Assembly (NCBI GenBank): GCA_021904315.1
Contig: CM038914.1
Location: 22,059,065-22,123,064, forward strand
Origin: Sphagnum magellanicum
Taxonomy: Eukaryota > Streptophyta > Sphagnopsida > Sphagnales > Sphagnaceae
DNA length: 64,000 bases
Direction of reading: 5' to 3'
Under the pieces are notes generated by a model, which saw nothing but the letters and a program-made list of their open reading frames with translations, did no database searches and had not been told where the DNA came from. This document shows positions 43,721-59,181 of this stretch, piece by piece. Every line of letters starts with the position of its first letter. The stretch's first letter is position 1. Both the position numbers and the translations under genes were made by a program.

Positions 43721-46700
43721 ATTTCCACTCCCATGCACAAAATTAAATTACACTTTGGTATACATTTTATGGAATCTTCATTTTTTTGTCTTGTAAACAT
43801 CACTATCCACAAATGCTGCAAACATTTATGTAAAAAACATGGACCAAACTTCAAGAATTCAAGAAATCAAAAAGTTGTTACAGGTTAGTTTCAGGGCTTT
43901 AATATGTATACTATTACATGTACTTTAAACAAATTTAGGTTGTTAAAGGTAGAAAATTGTCTTAACATTATGGGTGTTAAAAAATAGTAATACTGTCACT
44001 AGATGGTAGTTATCGTCAAATGGTAAAACCATTATAGGAAAATTATAAAGTAAAAGTGTTATAATGAACTATTTTCATGGGGCAAAATAATCAGAAGATA
44101 ATTATGGGAGGAATTTTAATAAAAGTGATATTAATTATTAGAAGTAATATCCTAATTTAGTTCACTTAGAAGGGCATCCTTGTAACTATTTAGTTATTAG
44201 TGGTAAATTTCCTACTTGCCATCTTCTATTTACTAGGGGGGTGAAACCATCTAGGTTAATATGCCAAGTGGATAAGGGATGGATAGATTTCTTATAATTA
44301 AGACATGTGGAAGGGATTAGGATGAAGAGATCTAAAAGGATAAAGATTCAACCTTTGCATGGTGAGCATCCTTCTTAGGTTCCTTATTTATTTCTTGGGA
44401 GGAGTGAAGGATTTCATTAGACCATTAAATCATTAGAAGATAACATCATTAACTTTAAGAGGATGTTTGTGTGTGTGAGGAAAAAAGAAAAGATGGAAGA
44501 ATATTGTGTTTGGTGTTATGTAATGGAAAATCGCTGAAGGTTGTGTGGAATCAACATGTGCATTGTTTCTTCCTATTTGTATTGAACTCTAGGAAGGTAG
44601 GGAAAATAATTCCTTTTTAGTTGATGTAAACTATTAGTTCATTAGTCTGGTTCTTTTTTTTTCTTTTACAATGAAAATACTTTCTATACTTGCTATTGGA
44701 TTAGAAAAGTGCATTCTACCACAAGATGGTAGTTACCACTAGAAAGCATCAATCAAGAGGTAGACATGAGATTTGAGGTCTCCAGGGAAGGTAATGTTGA
44801 CGTAAACAATAAGTAGTAGCTAGAAAGGGTCTGTAGATGTTATAGATAGTAGGCAACAACTATCAAAGGTCTACAGATAGTTGGGGGTCTTCTTTCAAGT
44901 TTGCCCATGATGATATGCTCATGATGATGGTTATTGCATGATGGTAGTTGTTATAAGATGGTAACTGCAGCATGATGATAAACAGACAAAATACAAGTTT
45001 TACTTTCATGTTTTTATTTGGCAAACATTTTTCCTTGATGGTAATTAAGTTGCCAAATTCCACATTTTAACACATGCCATTGTCGAATATTTTTAATTTA
45101 AATTATTTTTTGTTGAAAATTCAAAATTTGTTTTTTGTCAAAATCAAAATTTCAAAACAAAACAATTATTTGACAACGAAATGCTAAACCTGAAAAGGTA
45201 TTATGATATTGGCTTTGTACCACCAACACAACTTGCAAATAAAAAGCCCTTACACCCTTCCCCCTAATTTCTTCTAAAATCAACTCACAAAGATGACATT
45301 TTTCAACCTTATCCTTAATGCATCCCTTTACACCACCTACCTCCAAATTCAAGTCTTGATAAATGGGGAAAAGAAAAGGTTGCAAGAAGGGAAAAGGTAT
45401 TTATACAAAAGGCAAAAAGTTTGGGTTTGACAAAACATGTTTTCCTTTTATGAACATTGTTGTGCTTAAAGATCGAATAGGAAGTGAAGTGAGAAAAGGT
45501 TGTTGAATAACTTAACTCCAATACCTAATTTGTTTGTCGAATGTTAAGTGCCATTATTCCTTGCAAGCAATTTGCCTTCAACAACATCATTTGCTTCTCA
45601 ACAACTTCCTTTGCTCTTTGGAAGTTATTATAACATCACCGAATATGATAAATTCTTGAAACTTGGAACTTGTTCATTTCAAGTGAAATCAGATTATTTT
45701 GCCAAAATAACATCATTGTGAATGTTTTCAAACATTTAGCCATCACCATTTTTCTCCATTGAAATCCCCATAGCCCAAAAATTAAGTGAGAGCAAGCTTT
45801 CTAAACAAGTTTTGAGCAAATTGTTAAAGAGAATCAAAGAGACAAAGGAGCTTGCATTAGGGTTTTGGTGGCGGCCTCCATTGCATACACCATCACCATT
45901 GGATTTCATAAGTTCTAAAACCACATTGTCAAATGCTAGCCATTTGTCAATTTCTCTTTCATATATCCTTTTTTAAATTTAAACACAAGTTTCCAAAAAA
46001 AGCAAAGTGCTTCCTATTATTGAACTTTGAGCTTTGTCATTGAATTTTTGCATCCTCCCAAATTGAGTGGTCAGATTTCATGATCATGTAATCCACAAAA
46101 AAAATCCCATTCAAACATTCCCATGCACATTACCAAGTTATAAGGAATATTGTTAAATTTCTTCAATCTAGTTTATGAGATAATCAAGTTTTGCAATTTG
46201 AAGGTCTAAGGAGCATCTTCCTATTGAAACTTTTTCATGTTCATAATTAAATTCCATGAAATGCCATTGGTCCTTTCCTTTTCCTTATTGAGGTAAGTTT
46301 CCTTCCAAAGCTTCCTTGATCAACCTATCGACTTTTGATGAATACCATCACTTTTCTTGGATTTTTATTATAGCCCACATCATGGAGCTTCCAAGGTAAA
46401 CTTCCATGTTGCCAACACTAAGATCTTGGGATTGCCATCACACTTCCCCATTTTCCATTTTTTCTCGAACATAAAAGTTTCCAAGAAGAATTTATAGAGT
46501 TTTAACACCAAATTCAAGATAGTAACCTTTTATTTCTCTTTCTTCAACAACTTCAATTTGCACAATGTTTCCATGGGGGGCTTTCTCTTGTTTGATTTTA
46601 GCTTTTGATGAATGGGAATTCCATCCTTATTTTTTGATGCATTAATTCCAAGGCTTGCATTAACTTTTTGAATCCCATCCAATAAAACTACACATTAATC

Positions 46701-46985
46701 TAAATAATTTTTTTGTTCATGGGTGAGTTTTAAATTTGCAACACACTTAATCATCATAATTTGCATCCACAACCTTTGTAACAGAAGCAAAGTTTAGTGT
46801 CCACACACATTTTTCATAATGCCTTTTCTACACACATAGGGACAAAATAACAAGAATTGGATGAAGTGTGGGGGAACCCCATAAAGGAGGTCAACAACAA
46901 TTACATAAAAAATTTAAAAAATCAACATTTAGTACAATGGGGGTAGGAAACACCAACTACTAATATCCTTACTAGCCCCAAAAAT
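43721..46985. other. AT-rich intergenic, no supported gene
   Basis: Scattered frames of 60-80 codons have no recognisable motif. The stretch about 44100-44650 has a moderately balanced composition and could be an isolated LTR, but I found no second copy in the window and no clear ends. Confidence 0.45.
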
Positions 46986-46989
46986 GTTT

Positions 46990-47505
46990 TTATATAACTA
47001 GGTAGTCTTAAAAGAGGTAGCAATGCTACTTTAAATAAAAGGGTCCCTAACGGAATTCAAAGAATTGATGATGTGCCATGTTGTTATCCAAACCTCCACC
47101 ATGGAGGTCCAAATCTAATGGAAAATCTAAAGTTTAGACTATCCATCATTGAAATGCATCCTATATGAAAAGAAACAATCTCGAAATGTCAAGGGGTTGA
47201 TTCTTATTTTAAAACTCCCCTTATGAGTCCTGAATAAATCGTGGTTAGAAATATCACAAATCTTAATGATATCCCCTAATAAAATGAAATCCCAAGTGAA
47301 GGGGGTGGGTTAGGATAAACCACCCCCCACGCCCCCTCGTTCTCAGTAAATTTTGATAAAGAATTCCCAAACAATTTGAGCTTTGGGTTAGTTCAGGAAG
47401 AAATGTTGAAAGGTTTTTGTGGAATTGTTGTTGTAGACCTTATAGATGAAAGGGAGTACCATGCTAGCTAGCCAAGACCCCACTAGAAGGCCTCATTGAA
47501 AACCA
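46990..47505 (-). pseudogene. LINE ORF2 tail, second copy (minus strand)
   Basis: The minus strand in one main frame reads LLVGSWLASM, a degenerate Cys/His segment, TPFTWDFILLGDI and a later basic part, parallel to the tail at 37.84-38.39 kb. At least five stops interrupt it. The C-rich patch CCACCCCCCACGCCCCC at 47320-47336 lies inside it. Confidence 0.55.
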
Positions 47506-48435
47506 GCCAAACTAGCATTGTCAGTTTTCATAATTAACAAGAAAAATGCCACAACTTGGAAATGACTTATTGAAATGTTATGGGGGACAAATTACGTTGT
47601 TATATGAAGATAATGAGATCAAGGATTTTTGGTTTCCTACCAAAATGGCAATGTTTTGTTTGAAATGTTCATACTTACCTACAAACCTTTTCAACGTCCC
47701 CTTCAAACCTACATTCAGACTTTCTACGCTTAGGGATAATATTGAAAGGTTAGGAAAAAACTTGGACTTATATGCATTGCTATTTATTGCAATTTATATT
47801 TAAATTTATATTTTCATTGCTATATCTTGGATTACATATAATTTAGATATTGCATCCATGGTGATAGATCACATCCTTCTCAAAAATAATAATTGGCACC
47901 ATGAACAAACCAATCTTAGTTGCAACATTTTCCAATTAATCCTTGATGCTCAAATATCTTTCATTTGGTTTATATTATTCTTTCACATGTGCAATTGAAT
48001 TCAACCAAATAAGTTTTTTAATTCATGGGGCCATGATAAAAAATACATTGTTGTGATCTTTTAACAATAACATGTTGAAAATGAAATTTCATTTCTAGGT
48101 ATATAACCATTATAATTTCAAAACTTATAAATGTCAACCCTATCACTTTATTTCCATGCTTTCAACCCATTCCAGATGTGTAGCATGAAAGGACAACTTA
48201 TAATGTGTATTGTAGGTAACCTAAATAACTTCCTTCTATGAGTTAGTATAATAAATAATACTTCTGATTAAACTTTTATACCCATTTAAACCCCATGTTT
48301 CATAATCAAGTATCGAACAAGTATACTTAATACATGTTTTAAAATTATATTATACATCAACAAATATAATTTATATACCTATCCAAAATAGTTCCAAACG
48401 CTTGGGCTATTAATTTATCCACATGAGGAAAAACA
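47506..48435. other. AT-rich intergenic downstream of the SABATH pseudogene
   Basis: No motif recognised. Part of it is presumably the old 3' flank of the methyltransferase gene. Confidence 0.45.
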
Positions 48436-50294
48436 TTACTTGCATTTTAGAACAAATAGAATTTCACTTGGAAACTTCCGAAATGAATCTTTTACAACAT
48501 GTATTGCAAAGTTTTGTTTTAAACACTAAAAATAAGCATTGGCAAATTCCATACCAATGTGAACTTCAAGAAGCTCTCCAAAGGCAAACCTCAAAGTATT
48601 TGATATCATGTTACCATACAATTCATGATTTTCCAAAAATGATTGTTGACCTTGCTAAAATATTTCACTAGCAATAATTTTTTTTCACATTTTGAACTTT
48701 TGTATTGCAAATACATTTGATTTTTCCATTTCCATATGAATTTCTTTTGCACTTGGATAATATATTGGAAAGTTTAAAGAATCCCTTAATTCTTCAATTG
48801 TTAAACCCTGCATTCATATTTTGATTTTGTATTAATTATTTTGTAAAATGGGGTAATATGAATGGATACCATCAACATTGGTGAATGTTTATGATATGAT
48901 CATAGTGTACTTGTTGAAAAAATAGAATAGAATTTGTGCACAATTTGGAGTGTATGTTAAATACATGTAATATTTGCTCCTTATTACAACTTTCAACATT
49001 TCATATTCTAAACCCCAAAATGTTTTGAATATCAAGCAATCTTTCTATAGGGTTTTTTGCAATTTTTCCATGACAAGAATACATGGACCTATATATACAA
49101 TTGTATTATGAAAAATGCACAAGTGACATTTAAGAATTAAAATTATTACTCATCATCAAATAATTTATTTTTTTTACCATACCTTGAAAATGAAATCTTC
49201 CCAAATGGACTCACACATTTCCCATAAGGAAATCAACATGTGTGTGGGGTGATTCATTGTTTATTTTTGTTGTAAGAAAGTATGTCCACCTACCACAAAA
49301 TATCAAAACTAGGATTCCATTTGATGCCATTTCAATTGTTCAATGAACAAAAAACTTTTGCAAATTTTCTTGGAAAGTTTCACCACATGCCTCAAAAGCT
49401 TTTGGATTTGTCCATTTATGAAAGTTTGTCCTTTGTTGTATGCAACTGATGTTTTGTCTTGAATAACTTTGGGAAAATGTATCACAATCACTTGTTTTAG
49501 ATTATAATAGAAAGGTCAATTTACAAAGTTAAAGGTAATGAAAAAAATAATTAACTCTTGATTTATATTATTGATTATGCTTATCAATAATTGATAAACT
49601 TGGAGTCTTAATGTTGAGGTCATTGTCAAATGATAATTGCATCATGAATTAATTTGTTCTTGCCAATCCTTTTGCCTATCCTTTTGAATGGAAGTAATCA
49701 TTCAAAATGGGTGGAAAGATGTGGTAAAAAAATTTAACTTACATGGGTAATCCAATACAACGTATGACATGAAATAATAAGATGAAGACTTCAAGAAAGA
49801 AATAGGCGTTCCCAAAATGAACCTAGGACACTTGCAACATAATATAACCTCTTGCTAGTCTCCACCTCCATTTCTTTTGTCCCTTTTCCAAAATCCAAAA
49901 TAGGTTGTTGTAATTGAATATTGGATTCAAAGATATTTGGTTGATTTGATTTCAAAGGAGGAGAACATGCATCAATGTTTTGATTTCCACCAAGTGTTGG
50001 GTCCAAATGTGGAAGTTGTTGGAAAAGAACATTGAAATCATTTGTTGGAAGATCATTGAAAAAATATTTAATTTCTGATGCACCATTTGTACGAAAACCT
50101 GTGGATATGATATTTGTAACATTAAGAGTGTTTGCACCACAAGAACATCCAAGATTAGCAACATAAATGATGCCATCTTGAAGGAGTTTGAAACAATTAA
50201 TTACATATTGTAAAGTTGGGAGTAAACGTTGGATAGCCAAAGCTTGCATCCATGAGTTCAACACATAACTATATCTTCCACTACCAGGTTGCAT
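48436..50294 (-). pseudogene. SABATH-family carboxyl methyltransferase pseudogene, three exons
   Basis: Minus-strand exons are 50294-49743, 49466-49183 and 48807-48436, with GT-AG introns of 276 and 375 bp. Exon 1 begins at an ATG (MQPGSGRYSY, like the family's first SAM-binding segment). It carries NLGCSCGANTL (family motif DLGCSxGPNTL) and FFNDLPTNDFN (family NDLPxNDFN). Exon 2 reads AYNKGQTFI and ends WEDFIFK. Exon 3 reads FPIYYPSAKEIH, typical of the C-terminal cap. SABATH enzymes transfer methyl from SAM to carboxyl groups of small acids such as salicylate, jasmonate or farnesoate; the substrate here cannot be told. Breaks: a TGA near the end of exon 1, a one-base frameshift in exon 2 before MASNG, and TAG stops in exon 3. 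Motif I also has Asn for Asp. Introns show it is not a processed copy. Confidence 0.85.
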
Positions 50295-53200
50295 TCATTG
50301 CACTCCTCTATTTGGCCTATCCATTGACTCGTCTATAGCCAACTTCTTTGGTTTTTTCTACTCCAAGTGCATTCTACTATGTGTGTTGAAAGACCTTTAA
50401 AGGTATTGCAAAGTACCCTCCCCATTGCTCCACTTGCTTAAAAGTGAAAAAGATAAAAATAACATCAAAATAACCTATTTTTTTATTGCTTCAAAATTAC
50501 TTAAATTATTGTTCTGCTTTGATTTTTTGAAGGAATCAACTTTTTAAATCACACCCAAATTTATGCAATTTGTAGCTTTTTGCAAAGGAATTGTTTTGTA
50601 AAATCACGTGCGACTTTTTATTTGAATGATTGCCATGGGGTCACTCCATAAATTTTCTTTTTTTAAATCATGAATTGAGTAAGGTCAAAATTTATCAATC
50701 AATGTTAAGCATTGCAATAATACCTAAAAAAATATTTTTAATTCCATTTTGAAGTTTAAATTCTTGGCTCACCAATTAGCTTGACATTGTTTCATGTGTA
50801 TTCAATGGACTATTTCTTTTCCAAATTATGGGGTTGCATGACAACTTTGTTATGAGTAAATATATTTCTATCCATAAATTGTTCAATTTTTTCAATGTAT
50901 CCAAAATACTTTGTGTTATATTTTGACATTACTTAAATCAAATAAGGTATGTTTGGAGTATTATATATGAGCAAGCTTTAAAATTCCCAACCTATTATTA
51001 CCATTTTTTAAAATTTCCACATATTTAAGCTAGCCTAAACTTAGTTAAAATTTGATGTTTGCATTAAATTTTGGTACGTTACATTTGTTTCATTTGTTGG
51101 TTTTGATTTTAGCCACATGAGGAGTAATGAGAAATTCACAATCTACATATTCTTGCTTGTATATACTAGAAACAAACAACCATTGAATAGAAACATAAGT
51201 TAAAAAAACAACTTTCAAATTCAAATTTGCCAACCTTCACGCATGTGATCTAAGGTTATTTTTCATAGTTATTAATGAGTTGTCAAAATTTTACCATTTT
51301 ACAAATCATCTTTGAGCTCTGCGTTGTTGTGTGTTACCAGTGATGATCAATTATTTTAATTTCTATTATGTTTTCATATATTTATGTCATTTTTGAATTT
51401 AATTTAAATTAATATAAATTTCATGGACATGAAAAGACACATGTTAATTTGTTTTTTTATATCCATGTTAGTGGATAGGAAAAAGGAATAGGAAAGAAGT
51501 AGTTATAAAATAAAGATAGTTATTAGGAAAGGTAAGAGAAAATTATTATGAAAATTAATAGGAAAAGAAAGTAGTTTTGAAATAGTTAGGCTTGAAAATG
51601 AGGTAGTCAAATTTTAATTGTCTTTGGAATGGTCCTGGGAAAACCATACGACTAGAATGGTCATATAGAAGCAACATACGAAACTTTTGGCAAAGAACCC
51701 ATATAAACCAATTCCTACATCACTTGAGTTATATTTTGTGTCGAGCAAAATTTCTCTTCAAAAGGTTAAAATAACAACTATCAAATGATAACTTATTTAG
51801 GTTGTAGGAACTTCAACCATGATCAAATGTAAGAAAATTATATTCCACATTTCTATTCACAATCCTTAATAGAACAAAAACAAAAGTCATGTCAATGATA
51901 AAAATTACATCATTGTTATATATATAATTAAATGTACAAGGTTTATTACCTTTTACACCGAGGATTCATTACTTGTTTAGGAACCTTCAAGCTTTATGAA
52001 CCTTCCCAAATTTAGGCAATTTATGAAAATTTAATATGTCCACTTGCTTATAAGGTACAACATTTAGAGACCTTCGAAGTTGGGTGCGTCCAACCAAATA
52101 TAACTTGAAGTCCCTTTTATCTTGCATTAATTGTACATACTCACCTACTTATAACATTTGAAACATCATAGGATTTTCAATCTTGGGTTATTTTATTGGG
52201 TTCGATTTAGGAATTGTATTTGTGACAACTTCAAAAAAGCCCATGATAATTGATAAATAGAGGGGAATTATTCCCTCTCGATAAAAATGGTTCATAATGA
52301 CATGATAATAAAATTATCTCATGTGTGCTATTGGGGAGATTAATAATATTCCTTGAACACTAGGAGGGTCAAGAAGAACCTTCACATCTTTTATACTTTG
52401 GATTGATGAAATAGGTTTACAAATGTGTTTATCCAAAAAACCTAATGAATTATCATGTTAAAATGAACATTTTAAATGGGAACTTTCTTTTAAATAGGTA
52501 CATAGTAAGTCTAAGGTATGCTTCAAAAGTAGGTTCTTTGTTGAAACGATAACATCTAGTGAATAATTTGCATGAAGTTTTCCATGGTAGCCAACATGAG
52601 GTGGTTGATATATCCAAGTTTCCATGTTCAACAACACACTTGACAAATTTGTTGCGATCATGTTTTTTACATAATGTTTTAGGGGAAGTTGCTTCCTTTC
52701 TTCTTTTTCAAATGGGGTGCAAAAATATGTAGGGTGAAACTAATTGAAAAGATAAAAATGTATAATTTAATTAATTTTGAATAGGGTGCTTCAAATTGAT
52801 CAATCTTAGGCAAGTCTAAAGCAAATAAATGAATTCCATGTGTGTTTTTACATCCAAAATTCCTCCTTTTAGACCATTTGATAAATGGGGCATAGATTCA
52901 TTATGGTGCGCACATCATTTATTTAGCAAGATTCCTTAGAAAATATTTTGATACCATGTAATGAATACCATCAAACTAACAATTTGTTTAGTACATGCAT
53001 CCTTGGTGATGATGAAAAATTAGCACCCCTCCCCCCTAACATGTCTAGATATGATAGACCCACCACTCTTTTAGATAAAACTTTTGATTAGTACATGTGC
53101 TCTCAATATAAACCAAAATCATGTATTAAACCAGGTCTATTAGTGTGCATCCATATGTCATAATAAATGAAAATTCCAATCACCCCTAGATCATTGAATG

Positions 53201-53635
53201 CATAGTTTTATGAAAAACTTGTATACTATTAAACTATATTGCAAATTTCTGGAAATTAAAATAAGTTTGAAGGATATTACTACCAAGAACAGTCCAAATA
53301 TAATTGTTCCAATGTTCCATTATTTATAATCTATCATAATAATTTTTTTGTGAAGTGTTAATTTCAATATCAATGTTAACAAAATATTTGCATATATCAT
53401 GGCTTGAATTGTAGATTTGCAATGGGAAGGTGGCATAATCCATTCTCTATTTTTCCAAATTGTTGTGCTAATTATGAACACAATTGGATTGAAAGAGGAT
53501 TTCACATTATTATTGGGAAAATAATAATTTAGCCTTGCCATATGACTTTTGCAATATAATATATTATACCATAGTGTAAAATGAACTTTTATTTTAACAC
53601 TAGCATGGACCCCACATGTGCTAGAAAGTATTCCA
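50295..53635. other. AT-rich intergenic, nothing recognised
   Basis: About 3.3 kb immediately upstream of the SABATH pseudogene and beyond. Frames are short and of low complexity. No promoter, RNA gene or terminal repeat could be supported. Confidence 0.45.
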
Positions 53636-53639
53636 CCTT

Positions 53640-54720
53640 AATGTGCTTTCACCCGCTAAGATGACCCCAAATTTGGGAATGGGGGTTAGAGGTTGGCCTA
53701 AATTAGATTTTCAAAGGCATTGGTTTTAGAAACTTAGGAATTCCATTTCCATCTTCATGTTAATTTTGATAAGTTAATGATCGCCATCAAATCCAAATTC
53801 ATAGCCTTGGGCAACAAAATGTTCTTTCTAGTTGGAAAGGTGTTGCTGTTAATTAAGTCCTTTTGGTTTCCATGTGGTATTTGGTTGCTTGCTAAAACCC
53901 TAACCCTAGGATGTGCAATCAATTGAGAAGGGTAGTTCACAATTATATTTGGGGAAGAAGGATTGAAATCAAAAGAACTAAGGTTAAATGGGACTATTTC
54001 ATTTAGCTTGTGGCCGATGAAGTCTTTTGCATTATCAATTTTAAAGCATATAATCTGAGGTATTCATAACCAAATTGGTGGTAAGAGGCATGGCTCTTGG
54101 GAATGAGCTTTGGAAAACTTTGTTGCAAGACCAAATTAAACAAATTTAACCTCTTAGGCACTAATAATCCATCATGCCAACAAACATCAATTTGTTGTTT
54201 TCAATCTTAAAATTTTGTAGACTATCATTCCTTTACAAGTGGGGAATTATGGTTGCTTGGAAAAACAACAATGGTGCATTGGAGAGAATTAAGCCCAAGC
54301 GCTTAAAGGAAAATTTGAAACAACCTTTTTCAGCAATCTTCAAATGATAAACTCCAAAGGCCTACCCTTAAAGGCTAGCAAGGTTAGTGAAAGGAAGGTT
54401 ATCATTTTAACATGTTACTCAAAGTTGTGATATCTTTGGAACAACAACAAGCAAGTTTGGAAATGTGTTCCAAACTTACACATGAAGAACCATCCATCTA
54501 CTATTGTTGCCAAAGACAACTTAATTTCGATTATTCCTTGGAATCTTACTCTATTTCTAATGATCTCTAGCCAAATGATTAGGTTTTCCATTTTGTAATC
54601 TCAAATGCCTCTCCCCTTTCTTAGATCTACATGATTTTTTATGTTATTTTCAATTCTTGCATAGTTGAAGAATTTTAAAGGATGTCTTTTGGTTGGATCA
54701 TCAAATCTAACTAGTCTAAA
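53640..54720 (+). pseudogene. LINE ORF2 fragment downstream of the reverse-transcriptase core
   Basis: The + strand in changing frames reads RVVHNYIWGRR and KVKWDYF, the region after the RT core in plant LINEs. INLLFSILKF and WGIMVAWKN follow, then FSAIF and further hydrophobic and basic blocks. Stops and frameshifts are frequent. It would precede, in an intact element, the zinc-binding tail seen at 37.84 and 47.5 kb. Confidence 0.5.
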
Positions 54721-56768
54721 GTTAAATTAGTATTGCAAGGTTTAAGGAAAGTGGGAATCCATTCCCAAGCCAAGTATGGTGCCATGTTCTTGGTTCATAA
54801 AGGTACCTCCCCCCTACCCTCTACTGCCTTGATTTGGTCATTTGAGTAAGTTTTGTTGATCAACTTCCTTTGGCCTATAGAAAGCGGCATTGGAAGAAGT
54901 CTAACTCCTTTAAATTTCATTCCTTTCTTTAGTTATACAACAAAGACCAACTACCTTACCAATGATATCAATTGACCAATTACTAGATGGACTTTTTTGA
55001 AATCAAGAATAAATGAATCCATCGAAAACATCTTCATGAATACAATTGTTCCGATAGCATACTTTCAAAACATGTAGTTTTATATCTATGTTTTATGAGA
55101 AAAAAATACCAACTATCTTCAAGAGATGTCACACAAGTAGATGTGTGATGCACATCAAATTGGTAATGTCATAAGTCACAAGGTGTTAATGGATGGATAT
55201 GACTATCATATTGTATCAAAGGATGTTATCCATTAGATGAAATGTTGTGACACATATTAGTGGGGCATAAAGCTAATGGTATTGAGTTCAATGTAACTTA
55301 TGCTAATTTTAGCTCAAATGTTTGAAAATGACAACTCTTCTTTGTGGGATGAGCCCAATGTCTAGAAATTGACAAAAAATGGTATTTAAATATACAACCT
55401 AATGAGCAAAAGCCCAAGCTATTAAAAACCAATAATTACAATAGTGGTTGCTATCTAGTTTGAGTCCATTAGAATCAATGAATGACTAAGGAATTCATTT
55501 TCTTAATGCCATTATTCAAGCAATTAATGCATATTTTTACTTATGTAGTCGATTTGGAAATTGGTTGTAGAACTAATCTATGAGCATGGACATGTTTTTT
55601 TTTGGGGTATATCTTTGATCTTTGATTATTTCCATGATGTAATTTCCAACATGAAACAACTTTGGGCATATTTAAATAAGTAGCTTTCTTGAACATATTA
55701 TTAGGTACAAAACACAAGTTAGTCATAATGATTTTGATGACTTTCCAGTGTTGACAATGCATAGGTCCATGGTAAAATGATGGGATTTCTTGTTTTTGTG
55801 CCATATAGTACTTCAATTTATTGAAAAGCAGAAATCAAATTGCAAATGGGCAAGGGAAGGTTAAATTGCAAGATTTGTTGCATGCTTGTTCATTTTCCAC
55901 AAACTTGGTATCATAGTTGTAAAGGAACAATGCAATTATTTTGTGATGTCTGTTATGATTTCATCAATAATAATGTGGCATGCATCATTGAGCACAAATT
56001 TTAATGTACCATTTGAGTATGATACACAACAACTTGTCACCATTTGGGAGATCTTACTGTACCAAAACAACAAACAAACCACCTTCCTTTAATAGTCGGA
56101 TAGGATAGGTTCATAACGAGGAAATTGAATGAACTAAGAATTGACTCATGAAACTCTGTGCCAATAATATAGAAAAGTCAAATATACATGAAAAAATTCA
56201 GCCAAAATACATAATACAAAATGGGCTAATTTGGTAATTAAAAAAATCATCAACAACCAATGATTAGGAAATGCTTGTCAAAAACTTTAGAGAAGTTAGC
56301 AAGTCCTCTTTTCACTTCAAAACAACAGGAATGTAAACCGCATGCATTTTAGAGGGTTCAGGTCCAGGAGAACATGTACCAACCCGCCAGCAGTTCAATA
56401 TCACTGGGGTAGGTATCCTTATATACTTTTGGCAAAAATTGTCCTCAATTCAGCAACCATAATTGAATGTAAAACTATATTGAAACTAAAACTTAAATTG
56501 CAGCCCTAAATTCATTGAAACTCAAACCCTAAACAAAAAGCTTGCCTGATCACTTTGCACAAAAAGGGTTTGCTCAAATTTAAACTATTGTGAGCAAGAT
56601 TTCTTCTGGCCCCCACACTACTTTTTCTCAAGAATTTGTCACAGAGCAAAATTTTGCACATAATATGTTAGTCAGCGACATACAAATTGATTAGCATGGA
56701 CAAAGACTTAAGAACAGAGAGATAGATGACCCACACAAGAATTTTGTCAGCAAGTAACCAGAAAAGGG
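54721..56768. other. intergenic, 3' side of the RPT3 pseudogene
   Basis: No recognised gene. About 56.1-56.77 kb probably includes the former 3' untranslated region of the RPT3 copy, since composition becomes less AT-rich towards it. Confidence 0.4.
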
Positions 56769-58887
<2,119 letters not shown>

Positions 58888-59181
58888 CTGTTTCCCTCCC
58901 ATATCCAACAGTCTTCACCGATATCACCGGTGCAATTCCGGAAGATACTACACCCGATATTTCCATTTCTGAATCCATTTCTCCTTCTCTTTCTGTCACA
59001 TACGGCCCTTTCCTCTGTTTCTCTCTCTCTTTCTGTCTTTCTTGTCCTCAATCTGCTGGCGCAATTCTGTGCAAACAGCGAAAAATTCCACACAAAATCT
59101 CGCAGCAAAATCACACGACTCTCGCAACAACGAACAAGCGTGCAAGCGGGCTCATCATCGAGCAAGAAAGTGAACTGCAGT
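58888..59181 (-). other. leader-like segment joined to the truncated RPT3 copy
   Basis: On the minus strand this GC-balanced stretch contains purine-rich GAGAGAGA leader-like sequence, then an ATG near 58980 with a short frame (MDSEMEISGVVSSGIAP) that does not resemble RPT3 N-termini. It runs into the AG acceptor before exon DIGG without any visible intervening RPT3 exon. It may be the first exon and 5' leader of the ancestral gene after deletion of the middle exons, or another gene's 5' end fused by rearrangement. Confidence 0.35.

Noticed and set aside
44100..44650. Possible solo LTR of a Copia-type element
   Set aside because: Composition is suggestive, but no second copy, clear TG/CA ends or target duplication was found.
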